Source: Planctomycetaceae bacterium
GTDB taxonomy: Bacteria > Planctomycetota > Planctomycetia > Pirellulales > PNKZ01
NCBI GenBank assembly: GCA_016793115.1
Contig: JAEUIN010000147.1
Location: 55,246-119,245 of the forward strand
DNA: 64,000 nucleotides
Direction of reading: 5' to 3'
In this document: positions 8,041-17,259 of the stretch, piece after piece
How positions within the stretch are numbered: position 1 is the first letter of the stretch
How the letters are laid out: every line of letters starts with the position of its first letter
Made by a program: the position numbers and the translations under genes
The notes under the pieces: model-generated
Told to the model about the DNA's origin: nothing
Database searches by the model: none
Seen by the model: the letters and a program-made list of their open reading frames with translations, nothing else

Positions 8041-10653
8041 ATGTCGTATCGATTCGCCGTCGCCGTCGCCTTTGCCGCGACTGCTCTCTCCGTTTCCTCG
8101 CCGAGTTTCGCCGCCGACGCTCCCAAAGCGGAAGTCCCGGAGCGAACCGCGCAAGCCGGCGTGCCGCGAGGAAAGTTCACCTCGGGCGTGTTCGCCGAGA
8201 GCAAGATCTACCCGGGCACACGTCGCGACTACGGAGTCTATGTGCCGGCGCAGTACTCGCCGGAGCAGTCGGCGAATCTGATGGTCTTCATGGACGGCAC
8301 CGGTTACTCGAAACCCGACGGCGCGTTTCGCGTGCCGGTCGTGTTCGACAACTTGATCCATCAAAAATCGCTCCCCGTGACGATCGCCGTCTTCGTCAAC
8401 CCGGGCGTGATCCCCGCGACCAAGCCCGGCGCGAAAGACCGCAGCAACCGGTCGTTCGAATATGATTCGCTCGGCGATCTCTACGCGAAGTTCCTCGTCG
8501 ACGAATTCCTCCCCGTCGCGCTTAAGGGGCTCAACGTTTCCACCGATCCCAAGCGCCGCGCCGTATGCGGCATTTCTTCGGGCGGCATCTGCGCGTTCAC
8601 CGCGGCTTGGGAGCGACCCGATCAGTTCGGCAAGGTGATGAGCCACATCGGCAGCTTTACCGACATTCGCGGCGGCTGGGCTTATCCCGGCCTCGTCCGC
8701 AAGACCAAAGGCGCGCCGAAGCCGATCAAGATCTATCTGCAAGACGGCAAGGACGATCTCAACAACCTGTTCGGCAATTGGCCGCTCGCCAATCAAGACT
8801 TGGCCGCGGCCTTGCGCTTCGCGGGCTATGAGCACCGCTTCGTTATGACCGACGGCGGCCACAGCGGAAAGGCGGCGGGCGAAGAACTCCCCGCCGCGCT
8901 ACGTTGGCTGTGGGCCGATGAAACCTCGCCCCTCGCGGCTGGGCCCGCTGCGGCAAAGCCGCCGGAATGGAAGCCGCACCCGGACGCGGTCGAGCGCGAC
9001 GACGTGCCGCACGGCACCGTGGAAATCATGGAGCCGTGGAAGTCGCAGATTTTCGAGAATACGGTTCGCCAATGGGCGATCTACGTGCCGGCCCAATACA
9101 AGAAAGAAGAACCGGCCGCGCTCATGGTCTTCCAAGACGGCCACACGTACCGCGACGTGAAAGGCCGCTGGCGCGTTCCCGTCGTGTTCGACAATTTGAT
9201 TGCTCGCGGCGACATGCCGCCGACGATCGCCGTCTTCGTCAGCCCCGGCCACGATCCTTCGAAGGGAAACCCGGCGACGCCCTGGAAGGCGTCGAATCGC
9301 AGCTTTGAGTACGACAGTCTCGGCGATCGCTATGCCCGCTTTTTGTTGGAAGAAATCTTGCCCGAGGTCGAGAAGCGTTACAACATCTCTCAAGATCCGG
9401 CCATGCGGGCCATCGGCGGCGCCAGCTCCGGCGGCATTTGCTCGTTCAACGTCGCCTGGGAACGCCCCGGCAAGTTCGGCAAGGTCTTATCGACGATCGG
9501 CAGCTTTACGAATCTGCGCGGCGGCAACGTGTTCCCGTCGCTCGTTCGCAAGACGGAGCCGAAGCCGCTGCGAGTTTACATGGCCGACACGAGCGGCGAC
9601 GTCGACAATCAGTTCGGCAGTTGGCCGTGGTCGAACCAACTCATGGCGTCGGCCTTGCAATACATGGGCTACGACGTTCGCTTCGATTGGGCCGAAGGCT
9701 ATTCTCACAGCAGCGATCACGGCGGCGCCCTTTTTCCCGAAGCTTTAAAGTGGCTCTGGCGTAAAGAGCGGCATGTGCCGACGCTCGATACCAAGGGGGA
9801 CTTGCGCGGCGACCTGACGTTGCTCAAGTTGCTCGTGCCGGGCGCCGGGTGGGAAGTCGTCGCCGCTGGGCTTGGATTCGCCGACGCTCCCTGCACCGAC
9901 GCCGACGGCAACTTCTACTACTCCGACATGAAGGCCCCGGCCGTGTACAAGACGGCCGTCGCCGACGGCAAGCGCACCAAGCTCGCCGACGAATCGATCA
10001 GCGGCCTGGAATTTGGTCCCGACGGCCTGCTCTATGGTTGCCAGGGAGCGCAAAGCCGCGTCGTGTCGCTGGATCCGAAGTCGGGCAAAGTCGAGATCGT
10101 GGCGACCGACGTGACGCCGAACGATTTGGCCGTGTCGGCCGAAGGCTTCATCTACATCACGGAAACGAAGTCGCAGCAAGTGACGCGCATCAACATCAAG
10201 ACCCGCGAAAAGGCGATCGTCGACACCGGGATGGCCCGGCCGAACGGCATCGCCCTTTCAAACGACGGCGGCACGCTGGCCGTGAGCGAAGCGGGAGGAA
10301 AGCACGTTTGGATGTTCCGCGTGAATCCCGACGGGTCGCTCGATGCGAAGCTTCCTTCGATGACGCTGCGGCTGCCGATCGATCCGAAGGGAGAGTTCAA
10401 GTTCAACGAACCGCCGCCGTACGTCGCGGCTTCTCGCGGCGACGGCATGGCCGTCGATAAGGCCGGCCGCTGGTACGTGACTTCGGCCTTGGGAGTGCAG
10501 ATTTTCGATCCGACCGGTCGGCAATGCGGCGTGTTGCCGAAGCTCGACGAGGCGAAGCCGCTCACGAGCTGCATCCTTGCCGGCCCCGGTCACTCGTATC
10601 TCTACATCACCCACGGCGACACGATCTATCGCCGCAAACTGACCGTCGAGTAA
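8041..10653 (+). CDS. Secreted fusion of two Fes-like esterase domains and an SMP-30/gluconolactonase propeller
   Basis: An 870-residue exoprotein with a signal peptide (about 1-25). Residues about 40-300 and 320-590 are two homologous alpha/beta-hydrolase domains of the enterochelin-esterase (Fes/esterase D) type. Each has the same sequence landmarks, VYVPAQY and VPVVFDNLI, and a nucleophile elbow. The elbows are GISSG (Ser179) and GASSG (Ser462), with candidate catalytic His274 and His556. Residues about 599-868 are an SMP-30/gluconolactonase/LRE beta-propeller with repeated acidic D-G-N/L blade motifs. I chose the ATG at 8041, where the signal peptide begins. The combination suggests sequential ester and lactone opening on an extracellular sugar or aromatic ester. 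The substrate is unknown and the order of reactions is inference. Confidence 0.88.
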   Translation: MSYRFAVAVAFAATALSVSSPSFAADAPKAEVPERTAQAGVPRGKFTSGVFAESKIYPGTRRDYGVYVPAQYSPEQSANLMVFMDGTGYSKPDGAFRVPVVFDNLIHQKSLPVTIAVFVNPGVIPATKPGAKDRSNRSFEYDSLGDLYAKFLVDEFLPVALKGLNVSTDPKRRAVCGISSGGICAFTAAWERPDQFGKVMSHIGSFTDIRGGWAYPGLVRKTKGAPKPIKIYLQDGKDDLNNLFGNWPLANQDLAAALRFAGYEHRFVMTDGGHSGKAAGEELPAALRWLWADETSPLAAGPAAAKPPEWKPHPDAVERDDVPHGTVEIMEPWKSQIFENTVRQWAIYVPAQYKKEEPAALMVFQDGHTYRDVKGRWRVPVVFDNLIARGDMPPTIAVFVSPGHDPSKGNPATPWKASNRSFEYDSLGDRYARFLLEEILPEVEKRYNISQDPAMRAIGGASSGGICSFNVAWERPGKFGKVLSTIGSFTNLRGGNVFPSLVRKTEPKPLRVYMADTSGDVDNQFGSWPWSNQLMASALQYMGYDVRFDWAEGYSHSSDHGGALFPEALKWLWRKERHVPTLDTKGDLRGDLTLLKLLVPGAGWEVVAAGLGFADAPCTDADGNFYYSDMKAPAVYKTAVADGKRTKLADESISGLEFGPDGLLYGCQGAQSRVVSLDPKSGKVEIVATDVTPNDLAVSAEGFIYITETKSQQVTRINIKTREKAIVDTGMARPNGIALSNDGGTLAVSEAGGKHVWMFRVNPDGSLDAKLPSMTLRLPIDPKGEFKFNEPPPYVAASRGDGMAVDKAGRWYVTSALGVQIFDPTGRQCGVLPKLDEAKPLTSCILAGPGHSYLYITHGDTIYRRKLTVE

Positions 10654-10664
10654 GAGAACCTGTC

Positions 10665-10740
10665 GGGTGGCGCCGGTGGCTTGCCCACCAGTGTTTGCTC
10701 GCCATTCAGAGCACTGGTGGACAAGCCGCCGGTGCCACCC
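10665..10740. repeat. Palindromic repeat element, copy 1, between convergent genes
   Basis: A 76-bp near-perfect inverted repeat runs from GGGTGGCGCCGGTGGCTTG to its partner CAAGCCGCCGGTGCCACCC. Nested inside is a second pair, CCACCAGTG with CACTGGTGG. It begins 12 bases after the plus-strand stop and ends 4 bases before the minus-strand stop. A very similar element lies at 62697-62773. It may act as a bidirectional terminator or REP-like element. Confidence 0.8.
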
Positions 10741-10743
10741 GGA

Positions 10744-12222
10744 CTACTTGCCGACGCAGTAGAGGTGCTTGCTCGATCGGATATAGAGCCGGCCTTCGCT
10801 CGCGGCGGGCGAGGCGCTGAAGTCTTCCGCGTCGTCGGTCAGGCGATTGACCGCGAGTTGTTCGAACTTCGTGTCGGCCTTGAACACGTACGCGTCGCCG
10901 CTGCGCGTCAGATAGTAGACCTTGCCGTCGGCGACGATGGGGGATGAGTAGTCTTGCCCGCCGCGGCCTCCTCCCCGTCCGCCGTATCCGCCGCCCCCAA
11001 AGCCGCCGCCGAATCCTCCCCCGATGCCTCCGCCGAAGCCGCCGGGTTGTTCGCCGCGTTCCGGTCGCGGCTGCGAGTCGCGATCGTCGCCGCGGCGCGG
11101 AGTATCGGCTTGTGCGGTCGTAAAGGCTCCGCCGGTGAGCCGCGCTTGAAAGATTTTCTTGCCGGTCTTCGCGTCGAGGCAGTTCACGATCTTGTTGGAC
11201 ACGAAGTAGACTCGCCCTTCGTAGACGACCGGCGTGCCGATCCGGTTGTTGTCGCGGCCTTGCCAAACGACGTGCGTCTTGCCGACGTCGTCTTTGCCGC
11301 CGGCCCGCACCGCGATCGATCCGCCGCCGCGCCCTTCGATGCCGATCACGGCGTCGCCGTCGACGACGACGCTGGAGCAATACGAATCGTTGTCCATCGC
11401 CGGACAGAACCAGCGGAATTTGCCGTCGGCCGGGTCGAAGCCCCAGATATCGTATGGGACGCCGATTACCAAGTCGGTCCGCTGGTCGTCGACCTTGACG
11501 AGCACCGGCGTGCCCCAGGTCGATTCGAAGCCGTCGGCCTTCTTGCGCCAGACTTCCTTGCCGGTCGATTTGTCGAGCGCGATCAGGGCGTTGCTTTCGA
11601 TCGACGCCGTGACGATGACGAGATTCTCATACAAGATCGGGCTCGATGCCGTTCCCCAGCCGCGCCGATCGCTCTCGCTTCCGACGTCGGCCTGCCAGAG
11701 TTGCCTGCCGTTGAAGTCGTAGGCGAACACGCCCGACTTGCCGAAAAACGCGAAGACGCTTTTTCCGTCGGAGACGGGCGTGTGGGAAGCGTAGCCGTTT
11801 TCGGCGAACATCCCGCCGTAGCGATCTTCCGGCAGTTTGGCCGGGACGTCGCTCTTCCAAAGGAGCTTGCCGCTCACCTTATCGACGCAGACGAGATGCC
11901 GTTCGAGGTTCTCTTGGCCGTCGAGATCACCGCGGCCGCGGCCGGAGCCTTCGGAAGCGACGCCGTAGCCGGACCAACACGTGACGAACACCTTGTCGCC
12001 GACCACGATCGGGCACGATGAACCGGGTCCGGGAAGAGCGAGCTTCCATTTCAGGTTCTCGGTAGCGCTCCAACTGACCGGAGTCGGCTCCTTGTCTGAG
12101 CACACACCGGAGCCGTTGGGGCCGCGGAAGCGGGCCCAATCGGACGCGACGAGCGGTCCGGCCAGGCTGAACCCCAACAGAAGCGTGGAGAAACCGGCGA
12201 CGCGGCCGAATCGACGGAGCAT
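10744..12222 (-). CDS. Secreted PQQ-like beta-propeller protein with a Gly-rich insertion
   Basis: A 492-residue exported protein with a signal peptide (1-27, ending LVAS). It has the repeated blade motifs of the PQQ/BamB-type propeller, with entries such as VVGDKVFVTCW, LVCVDKVSGKLLW, LIALDKSTGKEVW and VNCLDAKTGKKIF. The opening WARFRGPNGSGV is the planctomycete hallmark of this exported family. Around residues 395-430 a glycine-rich low-complexity insertion splits two blades. No alcohol-dehydrogenase active-site motif is evident, so a binding or scaffold role is as likely as catalysis. It is divergent from the DUF1080 gene. Confidence 0.88.
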   Translation of the reverse strand: MLRRFGRVAGFSTLLLGFSLAGPLVASDWARFRGPNGSGVCSDKEPTPVSWSATENLKWKLALPGPGSSCPIVVGDKVFVTCWSGYGVASEGSGRGRGDLDGQENLERHLVCVDKVSGKLLWKSDVPAKLPEDRYGGMFAENGYASHTPVSDGKSVFAFFGKSGVFAYDFNGRQLWQADVGSESDRRGWGTASSPILYENLVIVTASIESNALIALDKSTGKEVWRKKADGFESTWGTPVLVKVDDQRTDLVIGVPYDIWGFDPADGKFRWFCPAMDNDSYCSSVVVDGDAVIGIEGRGGGSIAVRAGGKDDVGKTHVVWQGRDNNRIGTPVVYEGRVYFVSNKIVNCLDAKTGKKIFQARLTGGAFTTAQADTPRRGDDRDSQPRPERGEQPGGFGGGIGGGFGGGFGGGGYGGRGGGRGGQDYSSPIVADGKVYYLTRSGDAYVFKADTKFEQLAVNRLTDDAEDFSASPAASEGRLYIRSSKHLYCVGK

Positions 12223-12370
12223 GGTAAAGCTCTCGAGAAGGGAGACGGGAAGGGTAGGCCATTCAACCCAGTTGCGGCGAGGAAGTTTCGCCGCGATCGA
12301 AAGGCCGGCCGAGAAGCCGCATAGATTTCAGCTCGCGACCCCGGTACCTTGCCGGGTGCCAATGAAGGTT

Positions 12371-12395
12371 GGGTCGGGCGTAGCGACGCCCACCC
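12371..12395. repeat. Short imperfect palindrome
   Basis: A 25-bp hairpin has stem GGGCGT with ACGCCC and outer GGGT/ACCC arms. It lies in the 210-bp divergent intergenic region between the PQQ-propeller and DUF1080 genes. The sequence is similar in style to the palindromes at 10665 and 62697 but has no shared core. I see no second copy in this window. Confidence 0.45.
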
Positions 12396-12432
12396 TACGA
12401 AGACATGTGCCCGACCGAGGAGCCCGACGCCG

Positions 12433-13482
12433 ATGACGACCGCCGTTTTACTGCTGATGTTGCTCACCGCGGAGCCTGGCGCGAAGACTGATTCGATCGC
12501 CGTGGGCCATCGGCTCGACGTGCATACGCAGCCGGCCGATCCTCAGCCGGAATACGGCGGCGAGCTCTCCGCGGCACTGGCCCAGCAAGACTGGCTCTCC
12601 CTCTACGACGGCAAAACGACGTTCGGCTGGACCGGCTCGACGCTTTCCCAGGGAGTTCAGCCTGACGACGGGGGAAAGAACGCTCCGACGTCTACTCTAA
12701 CCGGCGGCCGCACGACGACTCGCTGGCGCGGAAGGCTCGCGTTTCGCCTGCAGGTCGAATCGGCCGGCTGGTTCGTTTACGGCGACCGGAAACAGGAACT
12801 CACCGTCGGTTGGCGGTACTTCGAGATCGACGCTGCGGAGCCCACGGTGTTGGCCTTGGCCGACGGTCTCGCGGTGAGTTCGCTTGCGATGAAAGTCTCG
12901 ATCGCGCCGCTCGAAGAAGCGTCGTGGCGCGTCATCAAGCACCCGCGTAACTCGTCGGACAAACAAACGCGTTGGTCGTTCGCCAAGGAAAGCGTGCGGG
13001 CGGTCGGCGGACCGGGTTGCGTCGAGTTGCAAGATCGTCTTTTGGGCGACTTTGTGTTACAGGCCGAGGTGACGACTCACCGACCGTTGGCGAACGGGGG
13101 CATTTTCTTTCGCGCCATCCCCGGCGACTTCATGAACGGTTACGAAGCCCAGATTTTTAACGGCTGTCTCGACCAAGACCCGGCGCGGCCGTCGAAGTGG
13201 AGCACCGGCGCAATCGACGACCGTCAGAATGCTCGCCGCGTCGTCAGTCGGGACGGCACGCCGTTCTCCTACACGATCAACGCCGACGGCCCGCACATCG
13301 CCGTTTGGATCAATGGTTACCAGCAAGTCGATTGGACCGACGAGCGACCGGAAGACGACAACGCTCGAAAGGGCCGCCGCACGAAGCCGGGGGCCCTGCA
13401 ACTTCAAGCGCACGATGCGGCGACGGATGTGGAATTCGCGAACGTTCGGATTCAGTCGCTCGACGAACGGGAGTTCCGCTGA
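12433..13482 (+). CDS. 3-keto-disaccharide hydrolase-like (DUF1080) protein with an inserted module
   Basis: A 349-residue protein. The ATG at 12433 begins a short hydrophobic signal-like segment, MTTAVLLLMLL. DUF1080 proteins are exported lectin-fold enzymes that hydrolyse 3-keto-glycosides, some of which act in planctomycete and Bacteroidota sugar breakdown. The family opening SLYDGKTTFGW is at about residues 57-67. The rest of the fold (WSFAKESVRAVGGPGCVELQDRLLGDFVLQAEV) resumes only near residue 182, so a module of about 115 residues is inserted after the first strand. The GGIFFRAIPGDFMNGYEAQI region and the FANVRIQSL end are family-typical. It is directly abutted by the next gene. Confidence 0.8.
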   Translation: MTTAVLLLMLLTAEPGAKTDSIAVGHRLDVHTQPADPQPEYGGELSAALAQQDWLSLYDGKTTFGWTGSTLSQGVQPDDGGKNAPTSTLTGGRTTTRWRGRLAFRLQVESAGWFVYGDRKQELTVGWRYFEIDAAEPTVLALADGLAVSSLAMKVSIAPLEEASWRVIKHPRNSSDKQTRWSFAKESVRAVGGPGCVELQDRLLGDFVLQAEVTTHRPLANGGIFFRAIPGDFMNGYEAQIFNGCLDQDPARPSKWSTGAIDDRQNARRVVSRDGTPFSYTINADGPHIAVWINGYQQVDWTDERPEDDNARKGRRTKPGALQLQAHDAATDVEFANVRIQSLDEREFR

Positions 13483-13842
13483 ATGGCTTCCGTTTTTCTC
13501 GTCTTCGGCTTCACGTTCATCGCGGGCCTATGCGTCTTGGTGCTCGTGCAGCCGGAGTTTCGCTCCGATCTGATTTCGCTTTTCTACGTCGTGCTCGGGA
13601 CTGCGGTGGCCAACACGGTCCTGGCTAAGCTGATGGACCTCACGTTCACGCCCGGCGGCTCGAATCCACAATTCGCGATACTTCCGTTCGTGCTGTTCTT
13701 GCTTGATGGGTGGATCTTCGCTCGCTACGCGTATATCTCTACGCCCCGCGCCTTCCTGGCCGCGGCACTGTTGGCCGCCTTCCCGCTACTAACGTACGTG
13801 CTCTACGTCTCCGCCCTGTTCATGCGCGGCGGACCCAATTAG
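13483..13842 (+). CDS. Small membrane protein, function unknown
   Basis: A 119-residue protein. Its ATG at 13483 follows directly after the TGA of the DUF1080 gene, with no bases between, so translational coupling is likely. It has four probable membrane helices, near residues 2-22 (VFLVFGFTFIAGLCVLVLV), 30-50, 64-84 and 90-113, and almost no soluble part. I recognise no family. Position and coupling suggest it works with the upstream DUF1080 protein, perhaps in its secretion or anchoring, but this is inference only. Confidence 0.62.
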   Translation: MASVFLVFGFTFIAGLCVLVLVQPEFRSDLISLFYVVLGTAVANTVLAKLMDLTFTPGGSNPQFAILPFVLFLLDGWIFARYAYISTPRAFLAAALLAAFPLLTYVLYVSALFMRGGPN

Positions 13843-13853
13843 CGCAAACAAAG

Positions 13854-13901
13854 GCCCCGCAACGAGCATGGCCGTGGAGTCTCGGCCGTGCTCTGCGGGG
13901 C
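13854..13901. terminator. Strong hairpin between convergent genes
   Basis: A long stem, GCCCCGCA...TGCGGGGC enclosing GAGCATGGCCG...CGGCCGTGCTC, spans 48 bp and lies between the plus-strand stop at 13842 and the minus-strand stop at 13929. It can serve both genes. There is only a modest T-rich tail (TATTGTT) on the plus side. Confidence 0.6.
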
Positions 13902-13928
13902 TGCTATTGTTACTCAAACCGAATTCGC

Positions 13929-14624
13929 TTACTTCAATTCCTTGATCCGCACGTTCTTCCAGCGCACTTGCAGCGGTTCTTTGTTCTTGGTCGAGTGAAC
14001 TTGCAAAGCGATGAAGCCGCTCGGGGTCATCGCGTCTTTTAGGTCGGCCGCGGGGACGCCGTTGATAAACGTCTTGATCGAGTCGCCTTTGCATTCGGCG
14101 CGGAACGTGTTCCATTCGTTTTGCTTGAACGCCTTGCCGGCCGCCTTGTTGTTCTTCAGATCGGCGAGCCAGCCGCGGCGGCCTTCGTCGTAGATGCCGC
14201 CGCTCCAGGCGCGGTCCGAGGGATCGATTTCCATCTGGTAGCCGTGCACGCGGCCGGCGGCGATCGTCTTCTGTTTGCCGTCGACTACGAACGTCTTGTC
14301 TTCTTCGAAGCATTGGCTGCGAATCTGCACGCCCGAATTGAGCTTGGGATCGACCTTGAAATCGACTTCGAGAATGAAGTCGCCGTAGTCACGATCGGTG
14401 CAGAGGAAGCTGTTCGGGGTGCCAAGCACGCTGGTGCCGACGATCTCGCCGTTCTCGACCGTGTACTTGGCCTTGCCGCCCCGTTGGATCCAGCCTTCGA
14501 GAGTCTTGCCGTCGAACAGCGGACGGAAACCGTCTTTGTCGTCCGCCGCGACCGGGGCGGCGATCGCCGTAACGGCGAGTAACGAGGCCAGAGCGACACG
14601 GCGAACGATGCGCGAAGAAAACAC
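13929..14624 (-). CDS. 3-keto-disaccharide hydrolase (DUF1080) family protein
   Basis: A 231-residue secreted DUF1080 protein. The likely start is GTG at 14624, because GAGGAG lies seven bases upstream and the signal peptide ([18 protein letters not shown]) follows immediately; a TTG five codons earlier is the alternative. Family landmarks are [48 protein letters not shown], a middle [16 protein letters not shown] and the closing [11 protein letters not shown]. The active site of these enzymes is less well settled in the literature than the fold. The likely role is hydrolysis of oxidised (3-keto) glycosides in the periplasm. The Gfo/Idh/MocA oxidoreductase at 41349 is not adjacent, so no operon logic is visible. 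Confidence 0.88.
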   Translation of the reverse strand: MFSSRIVRRVALASLLAVTAIAAPVAADDKDGFRPLFDGKTLEGWIQRGGKAKYTVENGEIVGTSVLGTPNSFLCTDRDYGDFILEVDFKVDPKLNSGVQIRSQCFEEDKTFVVDGKQKTIAAGRVHGYQMEIDPSDRAWSGGIYDEGRRGWLADLKNNKAAGKAFKQNEWNTFRAECKGDSIKTFINGVPAADLKDAMTPSGFIALQVHSTKNKEPLQVRWKNVRIKELK

Positions 14625-14874
14625 GAGCGAACTCCTCAAGCGATGGGGGTGCGATGCGTCGAAAAGGGTAAAATCACCCAGGCTTCGAAAACCGGCGGCT
14701 CACCCTATGCGACGCGAAAAAACCGTAGGCACAAGCGGCAAGACCGTTAGAATGCGCCGCGAGGAGAGCATTGTCCAGCCGCCCGCCTTCGGGAACCCGC
14801 AGGTTTTTGCCGAGCCTATCGGAGAAGCTAGAATTTCGCGTGTTTTTCACGATCGTCATCAACCCCAGGCCGCG

Positions 14875-15318
14875 ATGGACGCGCTCGCTTTGACCGCCGT
14901 AGGCTCCGTCGAATCGCCGGCTTCCTCGAAGCTGCGGCGGGCCGTGTTCGCCTCGGCCGGCGTGACGTTCGTCGGCATCGGCGCGATCGGCGTCTTTGTG
15001 CCGGGCCTGCCGACGGTGATCTGGCTCATGGCGGCCTCATACTTCTTCGCGCGGAGCAATCCGCAGCTCGAAGCGAAGCTGATCCGCAACCGGTTCTTCG
15101 GCCCTTACCTGATCTATCTCGATCGGCCCGCGACGATGCCGCGACGGGCCAAGGTCTCGGCGACTCTCCTGATGTGGGGCTCGGTCGGCCTGAGCTTGGC
15201 GATGATGGCGGCGCGCGAGTCGCTGACCGCTTGGTTTGCCACGGCCGTCGTGTTTGCCGCCGCCTTCGGCACGTGGTTCGTGTGGAGTTTTGGCCGCCGC
15301 CGCTTAGGCCTACGCTAA
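14875..15318 (+). CDS. DUF454 (YbaN-type) inner-membrane protein
   Basis: A 147-residue membrane protein of the DUF454 family, which has no settled function. It has an N-terminal soluble stretch of about 18 residues, then segments near 22-40 (VFASAGVTFVGIGAIGVFV), 46-60, and two helices near residues 95-135. The family mark is GVFVPGLPTVIWLMAASYFFARSNP, followed by an NRFFGPYLIYL segment. I chose the ATG at 14875; the longer upstream reading lacks protein character. It is monocistronic here, divergent from the DUF1080 gene and followed 237 bases later by the DUF1501 gene. Confidence 0.85.
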   Translation: MDALALTAVGSVESPASSKLRRAVFASAGVTFVGIGAIGVFVPGLPTVIWLMAASYFFARSNPQLEAKLIRNRFFGPYLIYLDRPATMPRRAKVSATLLMWGSVGLSLAMMAARESLTAWFATAVVFAAAFGTWFVWSFGRRRLGLR

Positions 15319-15555
15319 GACGCGTCCCAGGCCCTAATTCAATCAAATCGTGGGTCGGCAGCCGGCGTTGAAAAGTCTTTACCCGCCGGCGGTCGATATG
15401 TTAGGCTAGTACGCATCAGCCCGCCCTTATGAACGCCGTCGTCTCGGTGCGATATCGCTCTGAGCTCGCACTCCCGCCCTCCGACGGTGCCGGCAGTTTG
15501 ATTCGTCTGACTCAGTTCGCCTCCTCGACCCGCCTTACGACGCGAGGATTCGGTC

Positions 15556-17073
15556 ATGCTACGTGTGCTCGGCTCGACACGGACGGTTTGCGACGGCCTC
15601 TCGCGACGTGAGTTATTGCGCGTCGGCGGTCTCGGTCTCGCCGGAGCCTCGCTACCGCAGATTCTCAATTGGCAGGCCCAAAGCGCGGCAAGCGACGTCG
15701 CTCGTCCCCGTAGCTTCGGGAAGGCGAAGGGCGTCATTCTGATCCATCTCTACGGCTCGCCGAGCCAACTGGAAACCGTCGATCCGAAGCCCGACGCTCC
15801 GGTGGAAATCCGCGGGGAGTTCGGTTGCATTCCGTCGAGTCTGCCCGGCTGCAACGTTTGCGAACTTTTTCCGAACTTGGCCAAGGTGATGGACCGCACC
15901 ACGGTGCTGCGGTCGATGACGCACCCATACCCGCTGCACGGCGTGGCCTTCGCGACGACGGGAGTGCCCGTGATCGACGTGGCGATGGAGCTTAGCCCGC
16001 GCGATCCGAAGCATTGGCCGTACTTCGGCTCGGTCGTCGATTACATCGAAACGCAGCGGCAACAAGCTCAAGCCGGACGCGACCAAGCCGTGCGTTCGAT
16101 CCCGCAGAATGTGGCGTTGCCGTTTCCGTTCAGCACCCGGCGCGTCGGCGAAGTGCCGCGGGCCGGCCCTTATGCCGCGTTTCTCGGCTCGGAATACAAC
16201 CCGGTGTGGACCGACTTCGTCGGCACTGCCACGAAGTCGCACATTAAGACGCTCCGCGACATGACGTTTACGGACAACGATCCGTATATCGATTGCTCCG
16301 ACGACACGCATTTCGTCGTGCCGTCGGCGACGTCGCTGCAAGGCGATATGACGCTCGATCGGCTCGACACGCGCCGCACGCTTGTGCAGCAATTGGAACA
16401 GCAGCGGCGTCACCTGGCCGCGACGGAAGCAGGCCTGTCGATGGATCGTTATCGGTCGATGACCTATGCGATGCTCCAAAGCGATTCGCTCCGCGACGCC
16501 CTCGATGTGCGCAAGGAGCCGCACGAGTCGCTCGATCTTTACGGCTCGACGCTTTTCGGCCGCTCGCTGGTCGCCGCCCGTCGCTTGATCGAAGCCGGAA
16601 CGAAAGTCGTCAGCGTGTTCTGGGACGAATACGGCTTAGCCGGCACGGCGTGGGATACGCACCATGATCACTTCGCCCGCATGAAAAACGAACTCTGCCC
16701 GGGTCTCGACAGGGGGTGGTACGGCCTGATTACCGATCTTGATCGCCGCGGAATGCTCGACGACGTACTCGTCGTTTGCACGAGCGAACACGGTCGCACG
16801 CCGTCGATCAATAAGGCCAAGGGGGGCGGCCGCGACCATTGGGCTCGCGTTTACTCGACGATGATGGCCGGCGGCGGGGTCAAACGCGGCTCGGTCGTCG
16901 GAGCGAGCGATAAGCACGGCGGCGACGTGGCGCGCGATCCGATCAGCCCGAAAGACATGCTGGCGACGATGTACCACTTGCTCGGCATCGATCCACATAC
17001 TTGGATTCAAGATGCCCTGGGCCGACCGCTGCCGCTGGTCGACGGCAAGGTTTTGAGCGACGTGCTGGCCTAA
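15556..17073 (+). CDS. DUF1501 family sulfatase-fold exported protein
   Basis: A 505-residue DUF1501 protein, a planctomycete-abundant alkaline-phosphatase/sulfatase-fold family usually exported by Tat. The twin-arginine motif and hydrophobic region are SRRELLRVGGLGLAGASLP (15-33). The conserved HLYGSPSQLETVDPKPDAP (63-81), the FWDEYG...WDTHHDHF region (about 356-369) and CTSEHGRTP with KGGGRDHWARVYS (about 412-435) are typical and carry the presumed metal-binding Asp/His. DUF1501 genes often sit next to DUF1549/DUF1553 cytochrome partners, but none is adjacent here. GAGGA precedes the ATG by nine bases. The substrate is unknown. Confidence 0.93.
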   Translation: MLRVLGSTRTVCDGLSRRELLRVGGLGLAGASLPQILNWQAQSAASDVARPRSFGKAKGVILIHLYGSPSQLETVDPKPDAPVEIRGEFGCIPSSLPGCNVCELFPNLAKVMDRTTVLRSMTHPYPLHGVAFATTGVPVIDVAMELSPRDPKHWPYFGSVVDYIETQRQQAQAGRDQAVRSIPQNVALPFPFSTRRVGEVPRAGPYAAFLGSEYNPVWTDFVGTATKSHIKTLRDMTFTDNDPYIDCSDDTHFVVPSATSLQGDMTLDRLDTRRTLVQQLEQQRRHLAATEAGLSMDRYRSMTYAMLQSDSLRDALDVRKEPHESLDLYGSTLFGRSLVAARRLIEAGTKVVSVFWDEYGLAGTAWDTHHDHFARMKNELCPGLDRGWYGLITDLDRRGMLDDVLVVCTSEHGRTPSINKAKGGGRDHWARVYSTMMAGGGVKRGSVVGASDKHGGDVARDPISPKDMLATMYHLLGIDPHTWIQDALGRPLPLVDGKVLSDVLA

Positions 17074-17117
17074 CGGCGGCCAAGATTGCCGCGGCCGCGG
17101 CCGGCCCGACGTCGGCA

Positions 17118-17143
17118 AGACCGGCCGGATTTCCGGCCGGTCT
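17118..17143 (+). terminator. Hairpin after the DUF1501 gene
   Basis: AGACCGGCCGGA and its complement form a 12-bp stem with a two-base loop, 45 bases after the stop. A T-rich stretch (CAGTTTTTCC) follows about 13 bases later, so it is terminator-like but not textbook. Confidence 0.5.
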
Positions 17144-17259
17144 CTGCAATTTCGCAGTTTTTCCTTCGGAATTGTGCAGCGAGCGTAACATCCGGCGTCC
17201 GTTTGCGCCGTGTAGGGGTGACCCACCCACTCCTCACGCCGCAAGTAAGGACTCCTGCC

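Noticed and set aside
10665..10740. The palindrome as the terminal repeat of an insertion sequence
   Set aside because: It is only 76 bp with no transposase or target-site duplication seen. It is better described as a REP-like or terminator element.
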